From assembly GCA_044350415.1 (NCBI GenBank), contig JBILHQ010000081.1:1-23133 (forward strand): a stretch of DNA of 23,133 bases, written 5' to 3'. Every line of letters starts with the position of its first letter. The first letter of the stretch is position 1. Positions 1 to 7,781 of this stretch are shown here, piece by piece. This stretch comes from M3007 sp044350415. Lineage in GTDB: Bacteria > Bacteroidota > Bacteroidia > Chitinophagales > Saprospiraceae. Below the pieces are notes generated by a model. That model searched no databases. It saw only the letters and a list, made by a program, of their open reading frames with translations, and was not told where the DNA came from. Made by a program: the position numbers and the translations under genes.

Positions 1-1352
1 CAGTTGTAAGCTTCACATGCGCTGACCTCGGCACTCAACTTGTTGAGCTGTGGTCAATTGACAAAGGCGGTAACGCAGACTTCTGCGAAACTTATGTATT
101 GATTCAGGATAATGCGGGCGTATGCGGTAGTAACGCAGACGTTGCAGGTGCACTGAAAACAGCAACTGCACAGGAAGGTGTAGAAAGCGCAACAGTAGAA
201 ATCAATGGTTCTAACAATGGTACACCATTGTTTAATACCATCTTCTCTGGTGTTACTGGTAACTACGCATTCACGAATGCATTACCATTGGCTTCTAACG
301 CTACAGTTACTCCAACACTCGAACTTGACCCATTGAATGGTGTTAACACTTATGACTTGATCCTGATCAGCCGTCATATCCTTGGTCTCGAGCCGTTGAA
401 CTCTGCTCACAAACTGATCGCTGCTGATGCTAACAAATCTGGTACAGTAACCACATTTGACGTAGTTGAACTTCGTAAGTTGATCCTCGGAACATACACT
501 GAACTGCCAAGCAACAGCAGCTGGCGCTTCGTTGACAAAGCACAAACTTTTGCAAATCCTCAGAATCCTTTCGCTGAAGTTATCCGCGAAAATCTGACTA
601 TTGCAACTATCCAGGGCGATGTCAACAATGGTGACTTCGTAGGTGTGAAAGTAGGTGACGTTGACGAAACTGCTACTCCTAACAACCTCGTTTCTTCTGA
701 CGACCGTACAACAGGTACACTGTTGTTTGATGTTGAAGATCGCGCGGTTAAAGCTGGCGAACAGTTCACTGTTAACTTCAAAGCTGCTGACAAAGCAAAT
801 GGCTACCAGTTCACCATGAACCTCAACAACCTTGAGGTAGTGAACATCGTTCCAGGTGCTAATATGACTGCTGACAACTTCGGTGTATTTGCCGACGCTA
901 TCACAACTTCTGCTAACGATACTGACGGTGAGTTCACTGTTAACTTCCGTGCAAAAGCTGATGGTCAGTTGAGCCAAATGATCGGCGTATCCAGCCGTAT
1001 CACTAAAGCGGTTGCATTCGATGCTACTGCATCTAAATTGGAAGTTGCTTTCCGCTTCAACAAAGGCGGTGTTAGCTCTATCACAGGTGTAGGTTTCGAA
1101 TTGTACCAGAACTCTCCAAACCCATTCGTTAACAAAACATTCGTAGGATTCCACCTCCCAGAGGCTACTTCTGCAACATTGAGTGTTTATGACGAAACAG
1201 GACGCGTTCTGTACACAACTACTGGTGACTTCGCAAAAGGTTACAACGCAATCGCTCTTGATCGCGCTAACCTCCGCGCTAACGGTATGTTGTACTACAA
1301 ATTAGAAACAACTACTGACAGTGCAACTAAGAAGATGATTCAGTCGAAATAA
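1..1352 (+). CDS. C-terminal part of a large T9SS-secreted surface protein with a dockerin-like segment
   Basis: The reading frame is open from the window edge (codons in phase from base 3), so the 5' end lies outside. The first residues (GNADFCETYVLIQDN) resemble the repeated adhesin-type domains of large Saprospiraceae surface proteins. Next comes a dockerin-like stretch with two calcium-loop repeats (LDPLNGVNTYDLILISRHIL and ADANKSGTVTTFDVVELRKL, about bases 324-490). It is followed by a beta-sandwich resembling a cohesin fold (AVKAGEQFTVNFKA, GYQFTMNL). The last ~80 residues are a type A T9SS sorting domain (YQNSPNPF, SVYDETGRVLY, ending in KKMIQSK), so the protein is probably exported by T9SS and anchored or released at the surface. 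Codon use is strongly biased (AAC, GAC, TTC, GGT), unlike its neighbours, which suggests high expression. The sorting domain is certain; the ligand or substrate is not visible. Confidence 0.9.
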   Translation, partial: VVSFTCADLGTQLVELWSIDKGGNADFCETYVLIQDNAGVCGSNADVAGALKTATAQEGVESATVEINGSNNGTPLFNTIFSGVTGNYAFTNALPLASNATVTPTLELDPLNGVNTYDLILISRHILGLEPLNSAHKLIAADANKSGTVTTFDVVELRKLILGTYTELPSNSSWRFVDKAQTFANPQNPFAEVIRENLTIATIQGDVNNGDFVGVKVGDVDETATPNNLVSSDDRTTGTLLFDVEDRAVKAGEQFTVNFKAADKANGYQFTMNLNNLEVVNIVPGANMTADNFGVFADAITTSANDTDGEFTVNFRAKADGQLSQMIGVSSRITKAVAFDATASKLEVAFRFNKGGVSSITGVGFELYQNSPNPFVNKTFVGFHLPEATSATLSVYDETGRVLYTTTGDFAKGYNAIALDRANLRANGMLYYKLETTTDSATKKMIQSK

Positions 1353-1367
1353 GATTAATTAAGGAAT

Positions 1368-1398
1368 GGTTTTGGCCTCCAACCCGGGGGTCAAAACC
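1368..1398 (+). terminator. Hairpin just after the surface protein gene
   Basis: Thirteen base pairs (1368-1380 with 1386-1398, three of them G-T) enclose the loop AACCC, 15 bases after the stop codon. No T-run follows directly, though a T-rich stretch starts near 1410. It could stabilise the mRNA 3' end or act as a first weak terminator. Confidence 0.5.
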
Positions 1399-1471
1399 AA
1401 ACCTAATTTATCTTTTTCTCTGTTAACTTCATAGAAAAAGTGGCGACGAGCCCGCCATTATCACTAAATAT

Positions 1472-1502
1472 CGATTTTAAACATACTTTAAAATCGGTTT
1501 TT
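1472..1502 (+). terminator. Second hairpin with short T tail
   Basis: CGATTTTAAA (1472-1481) pairs perfectly with TTTAAAATCG (1487-1496) around the loop CATAC. GG and five T residues follow. It is AT-rich and weaker than the next hairpin. Confidence 0.4.
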
Positions 1503-1508
1503 GGGATG

Positions 1509-1543
1509 GCCTCTCTCCGGGAGTCGGAGGGGGGCTTTTTTTT
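1509..1543 (+). terminator. Strong rho-independent terminator
   Basis: An 11-bp GC-rich stem (1509-1519 with 1525-1535, two G-T pairs) with loop GGAGT is followed at once by eight T residues (1536-1543). This is the main terminator of the surface protein transcript. Confidence 0.85.
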
Positions 1544-1725
1544 ATTTTTGATTTACGATGATTACGATTGACGATCTTTTAAGCAGTTTACCGCAACAGT
1601 CCAAGGTATTTGCTTGTTTATGACTGTATTTCTGTCAATTATTGCCATCTTTGCAATAGCGTACTGTGAAGGAATGGTAAATCGCGCTTTGACACCGCTC
1701 AGTAACAAATTCGAATCCATCGTAA
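1544..1725. other. Gene-free stretch before the acyltransferase gene
   Basis: Together with the three hairpins upstream this completes the 373-base gap at 1353-1725. A small degenerate tandem repeat lies at 1551-1575 (three ACGAT cores 9-10 bases apart). A CATCTTTG at 1646-1653, one base from TAnnTTTG, might be a promoter element, but no TTG is well placed upstream. No gene was seen. Confidence 0.5.
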
Positions 1726-2286
1726 ATGAAAAACATGTTTTCTAAACTCAGCGCCTGGATACTCTTTGATCTTTGGGGATGGAAAGTAACCGGTGCATAT
1801 TCACACCAGGTCAAAAAACTGGTGCTTATTGTTGCTCCGCACACTTCCAATTGGGATTTCCCCATTGGTGTTTTAGTGCGCAGTGCCTTAAATATTGATG
1901 CCTACTTTGTTGGAAAACATACTTTGTTTGTTGGACCATTAGGTCCAGTAATGCGGTGGTTGAGGGGTATTCCGGTCGACAGAAGGAAAAACTCCAATTT
2001 TGTACAAGCTACTGCTGCTGTTTTTGCCCAAAATGAATACCTGCACATCGTAATGGCACCGGAAGGTACCAGAAGTAAAGTCGAAAAATTCAGATCTGGA
2101 TTTTATTATATCGCCAAAGCAGCCGGAGTACCTATTCTGCTTTGCACTTTCGACTGGGAACACAAAACGATCCATTTTGATCCGAATCTTTTTATCCCAA
2201 CGGCTGATGAAACAGCCGATATGGCATTTCTGTGGAATTATTACAAGGGAATAAAAGGCAAAAATCCTGAAAAAGGAATATTATAA
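1726..2286 (+). CDS. PlsC-like lysophospholipid acyltransferase (1-acylglycerol-3-phosphate acyltransferase family)
   Basis: This family transfers an acyl chain to a lysophospholipid or similar acceptor at the inner face of the cytoplasmic membrane. The sequence shows the catalytic HX4D motif as HTSNWD near residues 39-44, a block-II-like GIPVDRR, and the acceptor-binding EGTRS motif (APEGTRSKVEKFRSG), followed by the usual GVPILLCTFDW block. At 186 residues it is compact, as in Bacteroidota homologues close to plsC. The true acceptor cannot be told: phosphatidate synthesis, ornithine-lipid synthesis and lipid remodelling are all possible. Six bases separate its stop from the homoserine kinase start, so the two are probably co-transcribed, although no functional link is obvious. 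Confidence 0.85.
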   Translation: MKNMFSKLSAWILFDLWGWKVTGAYSHQVKKLVLIVAPHTSNWDFPIGVLVRSALNIDAYFVGKHTLFVGPLGPVMRWLRGIPVDRRKNSNFVQATAAVFAQNEYLHIVMAPEGTRSKVEKFRSGFYYIAKAAGVPILLCTFDWEHKTIHFDPNLFIPTADETADMAFLWNYYKGIKGKNPEKGIL

Positions 2287-2292
2287 TTCATT

Positions 2293-3222
2293 ATGAGTGG
2301 AATAAAAGCATTTGCGCCAGCTTCTATTGGAAATATTGGCGTGGGATTCGATATTATGGGATTGGCCCTCGAATATCCCGGTGATGAAGTGATTGCCCGG
2401 AAGAGCAATCAAAAAGGCGTACGGATCACCAAAATGACCGGTCATCATGGCAAACTACCTTACGAGCCGGAAAAAAATACTGCCGGAGTGGCCGTAATAA
2501 AATTGCTCGAGTATTTGGGCAATCCCGAAACAGGTATCGACCTGGAGGTGCATAAAAATCTGCCTTTGGGAAGTGGAATGGGAAGTAGTGCGGCAAGTGC
2601 TGTTGCTGCTGTATGGGCAACCAGTGAATTGCTGCGCACAGGGCTGTCTAAAAGGGAATTACTTCCGTTTGCCTGTGCTGGTGAGGCTGTGGCCTCAGGG
2701 AGTATTCATGGTGATAATGTGGCCCCTTCTTTGCTCGGTGGTATCATTCTGGTCAGAGAGAACACCACTTACGATGTACAACGGCTTTATGTCCCACGTG
2801 GGTTATACGTGGCATTGGTACACCCCGCTATAAAAATATTAACACAAGATGCAAGAGCAATTCTGAGCGATACCGTTCCCATGAAAGCCTTTATTCAACA
2901 AACTGCGAATGCTGCCGCCTTTGTTATCGGGCTTGCTAACGGTGATTTTGAACTGATCGGTCGTTGCCTACGCGATGTTGTTATTGAGCCTCAAAGAGCA
3001 AAATTAATTCCGGGTTTTTACGCCGTTCAATCTGCTGCAATGACGGCAGGCGCTCTTGGATGTACAATATCAGGTGCAGGACCAGCAATTTTTGCCCTGT
3101 GTGCCAATAGCCTCACGGCAGAAAATGCTGCAGTCGCCATGCAGCATGTGCTTACCGAACAGGGAATTGACAGTACAATTTACTTATCGTCGGTGAACCA
3201 GGAAGGCGCCGTTATTTGTTAA
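2293..3222 (+). CDS. thrB: Homoserine kinase
   Basis: Homoserine kinase phosphorylates L-homoserine with ATP in the threonine pathway, in the cytoplasm. The 309-residue protein is full length for the GHMP kinase superfamily. It has the N-terminal APASIGNIGVGFD block, the phosphate-binding loop PLGSGMGSSAAS at residues 91-102, and the C-terminal glycine-rich GCTISGAGPAIFAL block. These match ThrB better than other GHMP kinases such as mevalonate or GalK types. In many Bacteroidota thrB sits between thrA and thrC; here neither is present and the partner is an acyltransferase. It ends five bases from the stop codon of the convergent symporter gene, with no visible terminator between them. Confidence 0.93.
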   Translation: MSGIKAFAPASIGNIGVGFDIMGLALEYPGDEVIARKSNQKGVRITKMTGHHGKLPYEPEKNTAGVAVIKLLEYLGNPETGIDLEVHKNLPLGSGMGSSAASAVAAVWATSELLRTGLSKRELLPFACAGEAVASGSIHGDNVAPSLLGGIILVRENTTYDVQRLYVPRGLYVALVHPAIKILTQDARAILSDTVPMKAFIQQTANAAAFVIGLANGDFELIGRCLRDVVIEPQRAKLIPGFYAVQSAAMTAGALGCTISGAGPAIFALCANSLTAENAAVAMQHVLTEQGIDSTIYLSSVNQEGAVIC

Positions 3223-3227
3223 GGAAC

Positions 3228-4769
3228 CTAAAAAGTTGCCTTGGGTTGTTCTTTGTAAGAGAAAATCCATAAGCCTGCGATCGTAAGTAAGCCATTGAGC
3301 AGGATCGTTAAAAAGCCGATATCAAACCATTGCTTGCAGCTCATTTCAAGTGCCCAGGTAAGTAGTGGTGCTGCAATACAGACGTAAGGGATATACTTGT
3401 CGTGAAGTTTGTATTGGGTGAACAGACCAAAAGAATACAGTCCCAATAACGGTCCGTAAGTATAACCTGCCAATTTAAAAATTAAGCCAAGTACTGCGCC
3501 ATCACTGAACGCATAAAGGAGCCGGATAATAAAAACGAATAAGACTGCAAATCCAAGATGGACAAGCGTGCGGCTTCTTTTTTGTTGTTTTTGGTGTGCT
3601 TCGGATATCTTTAACTGTTCTTCTGCAGGCGCGTAGGGATCGATTTCCGGCATCTTTTTTTCAAAATTGAGGAAGTCTACGCAAAAGGAGGTTGTCAATG
3701 CTGTTAAGGCACTGTCTGCGCTGGCATAAGTACTGGCAATTAATCCCAGAATGAAAAATATTCCCGCTGCGGCATCCATGTGTGTGAATGCAATCTTAGG
3801 ATATAACTGATCTGTTCTTGCGGGTATTTCAAGCCCAAGAGAGTTGGCGTAAAGGTATAGCAGGCTGCCTAAGACCATGAACGCAAGATTGATCACAATC
3901 AAATAACCACAAAAAACAAACATGTTTTTTTGGGCTTCTTTGATGTTTTTGCAGGCAAGATTTTTTTGCATTAAATCCTGGTCAAGTCCGGTCATTACAA
4001 TTGCCACCAATGCACCGCTTACAAACTGTTTGATAAAATGGTTAGGATCGGTCGCAAAATTATCAAAAAAGAAAACCTGGCTGTATTTGCTATGCGTAAC
4101 GGCTCCCCAAATCTCTCCCAATCCATTCAGATTCAACGTTCTGCCGACTGAAAAAACAGTCCAGACCACAGCCGCTATAAAAAAGGTGGTCATGATGGTA
4201 TCAGTCCATATAATCGTTTTTAAGCCACCTTTAAAGGTATAAGCATATATTAGCCCAAGCATGAGTATGATGGTCACTTCAAATGGTACGTGAAGCGGAG
4301 CGAATACCCAGGTTTGCAGCACTACTGCAGCCAGAAACATCCTTGCAGCCGATCCAACTGTCCTGGAAAGAATAAAGAATGCAGCACCGGTTTTATAGGA
4401 ACGATAGCCAAACCGTTCTTCCAGATATCCATAAATGGATGTCAACTGCAACCGGTAATACAATGGCATCAATATGGTGGCAATTACAAAGTAGCCTACC
4501 AAGTATCCCAATACCACTTGCATATAACCGAATCCGCGGTTTACACCACTTTCCAGCCCCACAGAACCAGGCAAAGAAATAAAAGTCACGCCGCTGATAC
4601 TGGTGCCTATCATGGCATAGGACACCACATACCATGGAACATTCCTGTTGGCCAGAAAAAAACTTTCATTGGTCGTGTTTCTTCCGGTATACCAAGCCAC
4701 TCCAATGAGCATTAAAAAGTAGCCGAGGAGGATGGACAGGACAAAAACTGGTGATAAATCAACGTTCAT
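3228..4769 (-). CDS. Sodium:solute symporter (SSF family)
   Basis: This is a polytopic inner-membrane transporter of 513 residues that should couple Na+ entry to uptake of a small organic solute. Features of the SSF/SSS family are the N-terminal block ending in ESFFLANRNVPWYVV, the loop AMIGTSISGVTFISLPG, the cytoplasmic YGYLEERFGYRSY segment, and ASTYASADSALTALTTSFCVDF in the second half. Hydrophobic segments suggest about 13 membrane helices. The N terminus lies outside with no cleavable signal, as usual. The substrate cannot be read from the sequence: sugars, sialic acid, proline and pantothenate are all carried by relatives. The nearby proline dehydrogenase makes proline worth testing but does not show it. 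A promoter lies 38-66 bases upstream. Confidence 0.9.
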   Translation of the reverse strand: MNVDLSPVFVLSILLGYFLMLIGVAWYTGRNTTNESFFLANRNVPWYVVSYAMIGTSISGVTFISLPGSVGLESGVNRGFGYMQVVLGYLVGYFVIATILMPLYYRLQLTSIYGYLEERFGYRSYKTGAAFFILSRTVGSAARMFLAAVVLQTWVFAPLHVPFEVTIILMLGLIYAYTFKGGLKTIIWTDTIMTTFFIAAVVWTVFSVGRTLNLNGLGEIWGAVTHSKYSQVFFFDNFATDPNHFIKQFVSGALVAIVMTGLDQDLMQKNLACKNIKEAQKNMFVFCGYLIVINLAFMVLGSLLYLYANSLGLEIPARTDQLYPKIAFTHMDAAAGIFFILGLIASTYASADSALTALTTSFCVDFLNFEKKMPEIDPYAPAEEQLKISEAHQKQQKRSRTLVHLGFAVLFVFIIRLLYAFSDGAVLGLIFKLAGYTYGPLLGLYSFGLFTQYKLHDKYIPYVCIAAPLLTWALEMSCKQWFDIGFLTILLNGLLTIAGLWIFSYKEQPKATF

Positions 4770-4806
4770 AAAAGGAATTACCTGAAAAAAGGTAAAAATT
4801 TTTTCC

Positions 4807-4835
4807 CAAAGGTAGTTTTTTTATTACTTTAACAA
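4807..4835 (-). promoter_or_regulatory. Bacteroidota-type promoter for the symporter gene
   Basis: On the minus strand TTG (4835-4833) is followed after 18 bases by TACCTTTG (4814-4807), a perfect match to the TAnnTTTG -7 element. It lies 37 bases before the symporter start codon. Confidence 0.7.
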
Positions 4836-4865
4836 CTTTTATACCCAATAATTTAAAAAAGTCTC

Positions 4866-4873
4866 TACCTTTG
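4866..4873 (+). promoter_or_regulatory. -7 promoter element for the double-glycine peptide gene
   Basis: TACCTTTG is a perfect TAnnTTTG match 31 bases before the ATG. The upstream region is A/T-rich but lacks a clear TTG at -33, so strength is uncertain. It is divergent from the symporter promoter. Confidence 0.6.
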
Positions 4874-4904
4874 TTTTGCTTTTAAACTAACCCGCTCCTT
4901 TAGA

Positions 4905-5117
4905 ATGTTCGACCGTTTTCTGAAAAAAAGCAACCCCAATAACGAAAATACAACCAACACTGATGAGCATAAATCATCGCTGGATGAGTTGTCGCAGAGT
5001 ATGCAGGTAATTGACAAAGATAAAATGAAACAGATTGCGGGTGGACTTACTTCCAGCCCGCAGTTTTCTGATCGTTTCGACTGGAATTCAACTCCGGGCG
5101 GTAACGTGCCCTCATAA
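4905..5117 (+). CDS. Orphan peptide with double-glycine leader (possible secreted or RiPP-like precursor)
   Basis: This is a 70-residue ORF without any transmembrane segment. Its charged, Asn-rich N-terminal part (residues 1-40) ends in DKDKMKQIAGG, with the Gly-Gly at 46-47. That is the form of leaders removed by C39-peptidase ABC exporters, as in Bacteroidota peptides with L-x(2)-x-M-x(2)-I-x-G-G. Cleavage would free a 23-residue, Ser/Asn/Pro-rich core with no Cys, so no disulfide, thioether or lanthionine bridges are expected. It is its own transcription unit: a TACCTTTG element upstream and a 19-bp hairpin 24 bases after the stop. No exporter, modifying enzyme or immunity gene is in the window, so any processing machinery would be encoded elsewhere. 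Coding status is likely from the leader and the framing signals; function is unknown. Confidence 0.65.
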   Translation: MFDRFLKKSNPNNENTTNTDEHKSSLDELSQSMQVIDKDKMKQIAGGLTSSPQFSDRFDWNSTPGGNVPS

Positions 5118-5141
5118 CTCTGGTTATATTGATTTTGGTTC

Positions 5142-5184
5142 ACAACAGAAGCCACCCCGTTTGATACGGGGTGGCTTCTGTTGT
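5142..5184 (+). terminator. Long perfect hairpin after the peptide gene
   Basis: Nineteen perfect base pairs (5142-5160 with 5166-5184) surround the loop TTGAT. The 3' arm is T-rich (TTCTGTTGT) but no pure T-run follows. Position between two plus-strand units suggests a terminator. Confidence 0.7.
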
Positions 5185-5204
5185 TCTGGATGGATCAGGT
5201 GATG

Positions 5205-5234
5205 TTGTCACTACCCAAAATGTCCCTACCTTTA
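5205..5234 (+). promoter_or_regulatory. Promoter of the aroE-proline dehydrogenase unit
   Basis: TTG (5205-5207), a 19-base spacer and TACCTTTA (5227-5234, one base from TAnnTTTG) lie just before the ATG at 5243. The promoter overlaps the frame upstream of that ATG, which supports the ATG as the start. The leader would be very short. Confidence 0.6.
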
Positions 5235-5242
5235 GCCTTGTA

Positions 5243-6064
5243 ATGATAAATGATATTCAGGGGCATCCTCGCCCAGTTTTGTACGGTCTTATAGGCTTTC
5301 CACTTGGGCATTCGTTTTCAAAACGATATTTCACTCAAAAATTCAGGATAGAAGGTATTCATAATACTTTTTATGAACTATTTCCGCTGGAGGAAATAGA
5401 ACAATTCCCGGATTTACTGGAAAACAATCCAGGATTAAAGGGAGTTAATGTTACTATCCCTTATAAAAAAGCGGTTATTCCTTATCTGAATGAGCTGGAC
5501 GAAACGGCTGCCGCAATTGGTGCAGTAAACTGTATCAGTATCGGCCCGGGGAATTATCTGAAAGGATATAATACTGATGCCATTGGGTTCGAACAATCAC
5601 TTTGTCGGGCAGGAGAAGGCCATTGGGCGACAAGACGGACGGAGGCTATCATACTTGGCGATGGCGGGGCTGCCAGTGCGGTGCAGTATGTACTGACAAA
5701 AATGAAAATGAATTGTGTGATGGTAAGCCGTAAAGTATCTCCTGTTCCGGAGGCTGCGGTGCCCGTTATTTCCTGGGAGAATTTAGGAGGCCATCTGATG
5801 CATTTGAAGTCGAAAAAAAGCGGTGAGCCGGTACTTATTATTAATACTACCCCCCTAGGGATGGCTCCTTCTGTCCAGGATTGTCCCCAATTGCCATTTG
5901 AACTGCTTGGGCCCGAACATTTAGTCTTTGATTTGATATATAATCCCGAAGAGACCTTACTTTTGCAGCGTGCAGAACAACAAGGGTGCTCCACATTGAA
6001 CGGTCTGGAAATGTTGTATTTACAAGCAGCGGCAGCTTGGGCAATTTGGAGTGCTAATCCCTGA
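5243..6064 (+). CDS. aroE: Shikimate dehydrogenase
   Basis: AroE reduces 3-dehydroshikimate to shikimate with NADPH in the chorismate pathway. Visible motifs are the substrate-binding GFPLGHSFS (S24 and S26), NVTIPYKK with the catalytic Lys at 75, GAVNCI, GYNTDAIGF with the catalytic Asp, the nucleotide loop LGDGGAASAV, NTTPLGMAP, and the C-terminal NGLEMLYLQAAAAW. With the ATG at 5243 it has 273 residues, normal for the family. The frame stays open upstream to a GTG at 5171, but that would begin inside the 19-bp hairpin and run through the promoter, so it was rejected. Twenty bases separate it from the proline dehydrogenase gene, suggesting co-transcription. Confidence 0.93.
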   Translation: MINDIQGHPRPVLYGLIGFPLGHSFSKRYFTQKFRIEGIHNTFYELFPLEEIEQFPDLLENNPGLKGVNVTIPYKKAVIPYLNELDETAAAIGAVNCISIGPGNYLKGYNTDAIGFEQSLCRAGEGHWATRRTEAIILGDGGAASAVQYVLTKMKMNCVMVSRKVSPVPEAAVPVISWENLGGHLMHLKSKKSGEPVLIINTTPLGMAPSVQDCPQLPFELLGPEHLVFDLIYNPEETLLLQRAEQQGCSTLNGLEMLYLQAAAAWAIWSANP

Positions 6065-6084
6065 TAAACGAACCCGCCACGGCT

Positions 6085-7290
6085 ATGTCTGAGAAAAATA
6101 TTAATGCGGCAAACACAAATTTGCCTGACTTTACTAATACCGCTACTGCCTTTTCCCACCTTTCTGATCAGGAATTGAAAAAAATGTCCTGGCTGTTCAA
6201 TATGATGAACAGGCCTTGGCTAGTAAAATACGGTTCTTCTTTAGGCTTGTTGGCCGTAGAATGGAATCTGCCGTTTGCCAAACGTATTATCAGGCAAACT
6301 ATTTTTGAACAATTTGTAGGCGGTTCCACCTTACTGGATTGTCAAAAAAGTATAGAAAGGCTGGCTTCCCTGCATACCTTTACTATTTTGGATTATGGTG
6401 CGGAAGCGAAAGAAACAGAGCAGGACTTTAATCACACGATGACTGAAAATATCCGGGCTATTGATTTTGCCAGTCAGTCAGGTGGGAAAATTCCAGTGAT
6501 CAGTACCAAAGTGACTGGTCTGGCCCGGTTTTCATTGATGGAGTCTATTCAAAGTAAAGCAACACTCAACCGGGAGGAATTGAACGAGTACCGCAATGTG
6601 TTGAAAAGATTAGATACTATTTGTTACCATGCAGCGGCGAAAGGCGTTTCCGTTTTTATCGATGCAGAAGAAAGCTGGATCCAGGATACGCTCGATCATC
6701 TGGTATGGTTGATGATGAAACGGTACAATAAAGAACGGGTAGTGGTATTCAATACTTTTCAAATGTACCGGCATGACCGCCTGCAATTCCTAATGGAAAG
6801 TTTTGACAGGGCCAGGGAACAACATTTTTTACTGGGTGCCAAACTGGTACGCGGTGCCTACATGGACAAAGAACGCCATCGTGCGGCAGAAAAGAGATAT
6901 ACCAATCCTATTAATTCTGATAAACAAACTACTGATGATTTATACAATATTGCCCTTCGTTTTTGTGTGGACAATATTGAGCATTTAGCGGTGTGTAACG
7001 CGAGCCACAATGCAATCAGTAATATGTTATTGGCTGAATTGATGCAACGAAAAAATATTCCTGCTGATCATCCGCACGTATTGTTCAGTCAATTATATGG
7101 AATGAGCGATAACCTGACTTTTAATCTTTCAAAAGCAGGATATCGTGTGGGAAAGTACATGCCTTACGGGCAGGTACACGATGTGATTCCGTATCTGATC
7201 AGGCGGGCACAGGAGAACTCTTCCGTCACGGGTGATGCTGGCAGGGAATTACTACTCATTAAGAGTGAAGTGGCGCGCAGGGGAATCTGA
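6085..7290 (+). CDS. Proline dehydrogenase (monofunctional, FAD-dependent)
   Basis: The enzyme oxidises L-proline to pyrroline-5-carboxylate and passes electrons through FAD to the quinone pool; it is usually peripheral at the inner membrane. The 401 residues cover the PRODH TIM-barrel. Recognisable blocks are STKVTGLARF, FIDAEESW, FNTFQMYR, GAKLVRGAYMDKER, CNASHN, and the C-terminal GQVHDVIPYLIRRAQEN, where the paired Arg contacts the substrate carboxylate in characterised homologues. There is no P5C dehydrogenase domain, so this is the single-function type; the partner enzyme must be encoded elsewhere. It follows aroE by 20 bases. A 17-bp hairpin without a T-tail comes 25 bases after the stop. 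Confidence 0.92.
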   Translation: MSEKNINAANTNLPDFTNTATAFSHLSDQELKKMSWLFNMMNRPWLVKYGSSLGLLAVEWNLPFAKRIIRQTIFEQFVGGSTLLDCQKSIERLASLHTFTILDYGAEAKETEQDFNHTMTENIRAIDFASQSGGKIPVISTKVTGLARFSLMESIQSKATLNREELNEYRNVLKRLDTICYHAAAKGVSVFIDAEESWIQDTLDHLVWLMMKRYNKERVVVFNTFQMYRHDRLQFLMESFDRAREQHFLLGAKLVRGAYMDKERHRAAEKRYTNPINSDKQTTDDLYNIALRFCVDNIEHLAVCNASHNAISNMLLAELMQRKNIPADHPHVLFSQLYGMSDNLTFNLSKAGYRVGKYMPYGQVHDVIPYLIRRAQENSSVTGDAGRELLLIKSEVARRGI

Positions 7291-7314
7291 TAAGGTTATT
7301 TGATGCTCAAATAT

Positions 7315-7351
7315 TAACGTTGTTGCGGTGGCTCCCACCGCAACAACGTTA
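7315..7351. repeat. Intergenic hairpin repeat, copy 1 (TTGTTGC family)
   Basis: A perfect 17-bp stem (7315-7331 with 7335-7351) with a CTC loop. The core TTGTTGCGGTGGCTCCCA recurs with two changes at 22066-22083, and related hairpins occur at 19221 and 16495. No T-run follows, so it resembles a REP-like or mRNA-stabilising element more than a terminator. Confidence 0.75.
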
Positions 7352-7492
7352 GTAAATAATAAGGTTTATTGATGGTTGTTGAAGTGTGTAGACGACCTTT
7401 TACACGACTATCCGGCGGTAATTACAGTCCCGCTCCGATTCAGCGTAACTCTTTGATTAAAAGTATCCTACATATACTGCAATAATAAAAAA

Positions 7493-7616
7493 TTGCAACT
7501 ATTTACCATAGCGGCCACTAGTTTTCACATAGAGTACACAGGTGCAATGTCCACTAAGAGTACTCTTCGCTGTATGTATTCTATGTGAAAATCTCCTATG
7601 TAGTAAATGGTTGCAA
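7493..7616. repeat. Large imperfect inverted repeat (MITE-like or long hairpin)
   Basis: The left arm (7493-7541) and the right arm (7570-7616) match in inverse orientation over about 45 bases with gaps. The outer parts share TTGCAAC and ATTTAC, and the inner part TTTTCACATAGA is exact. The centre holds the palindrome AAGAGTACTCTT (7556-7567). Short A-runs border both ends. Read on minus, the hairpin is followed by TTTTTT, so it might terminate the usp unit, but it is far longer than a normal terminator. Confidence 0.7.
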
Positions 7617-7653
7617 AAAATCATCAATTAAGGGGATTCCAGGCTTGCGTTCA

Positions 7654-7777
7654 GCAACGCGTCACCAATATTTTACATCATCTAAATGGTTATGTAGCAC
7701 GATTTACGCCCATTCAGAAGTCTTGCTGTCAATCAACATAAATCTCATCCTATGGAAAGTTATTGGTGACACGTTGC
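7654..7777. repeat. Short element with terminal inverted repeats, copy A
   Basis: GCAACGCGTCACCAATA (7654-7670) is the inverse of TATTGGTGACACGTTGC (7761-7777), with one mismatch. The core 7680-7742 is closely similar in the same orientation to 19435-19499, and TATGGAAAG-TATTGGTGACACGTT (7751-7775) matches, inverted, the sequence at 19378-19402. The element ends four bases from the usp stop codon. No protein is encoded, so if mobile it is non-autonomous. Confidence 0.7.
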
Positions 7778-7781
7778 TAAA

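Larger units (their letters stand above)
7291..7781. other. Repeat-rich gene-free region
   Basis: This 491-base gap separates two units whose 3' ends face each other. It contains a 17-bp hairpin, a 124-base imperfect inverted repeat, and a 124-base element with 17-bp terminal inverted repeats (each listed separately). The stretch 7352-7492 shows nothing recognisable. An open frame at 7585-7923 on plus merely runs through the repeats into the antisense of usp. Confidence 0.6.

Noticed and set aside
282..1154. 290-codon minus-strand open frame
   Set aside because: It is the antisense shadow of the biased codons of the T9SS surface protein gene.
5171..5242. Upstream GTG start of aroE
   Set aside because: It would start within the 3' arm of the 19-bp hairpin and read through the promoter; homologues start near the ATG at 5243.
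3228..7290. A dedicated proline uptake and degradation operon (symporter plus proline dehydrogenase)
   Set aside because: The two genes are on opposite strands, separated by the peptide and aroE genes, and the symporter shows no visible PutP-specific marks.
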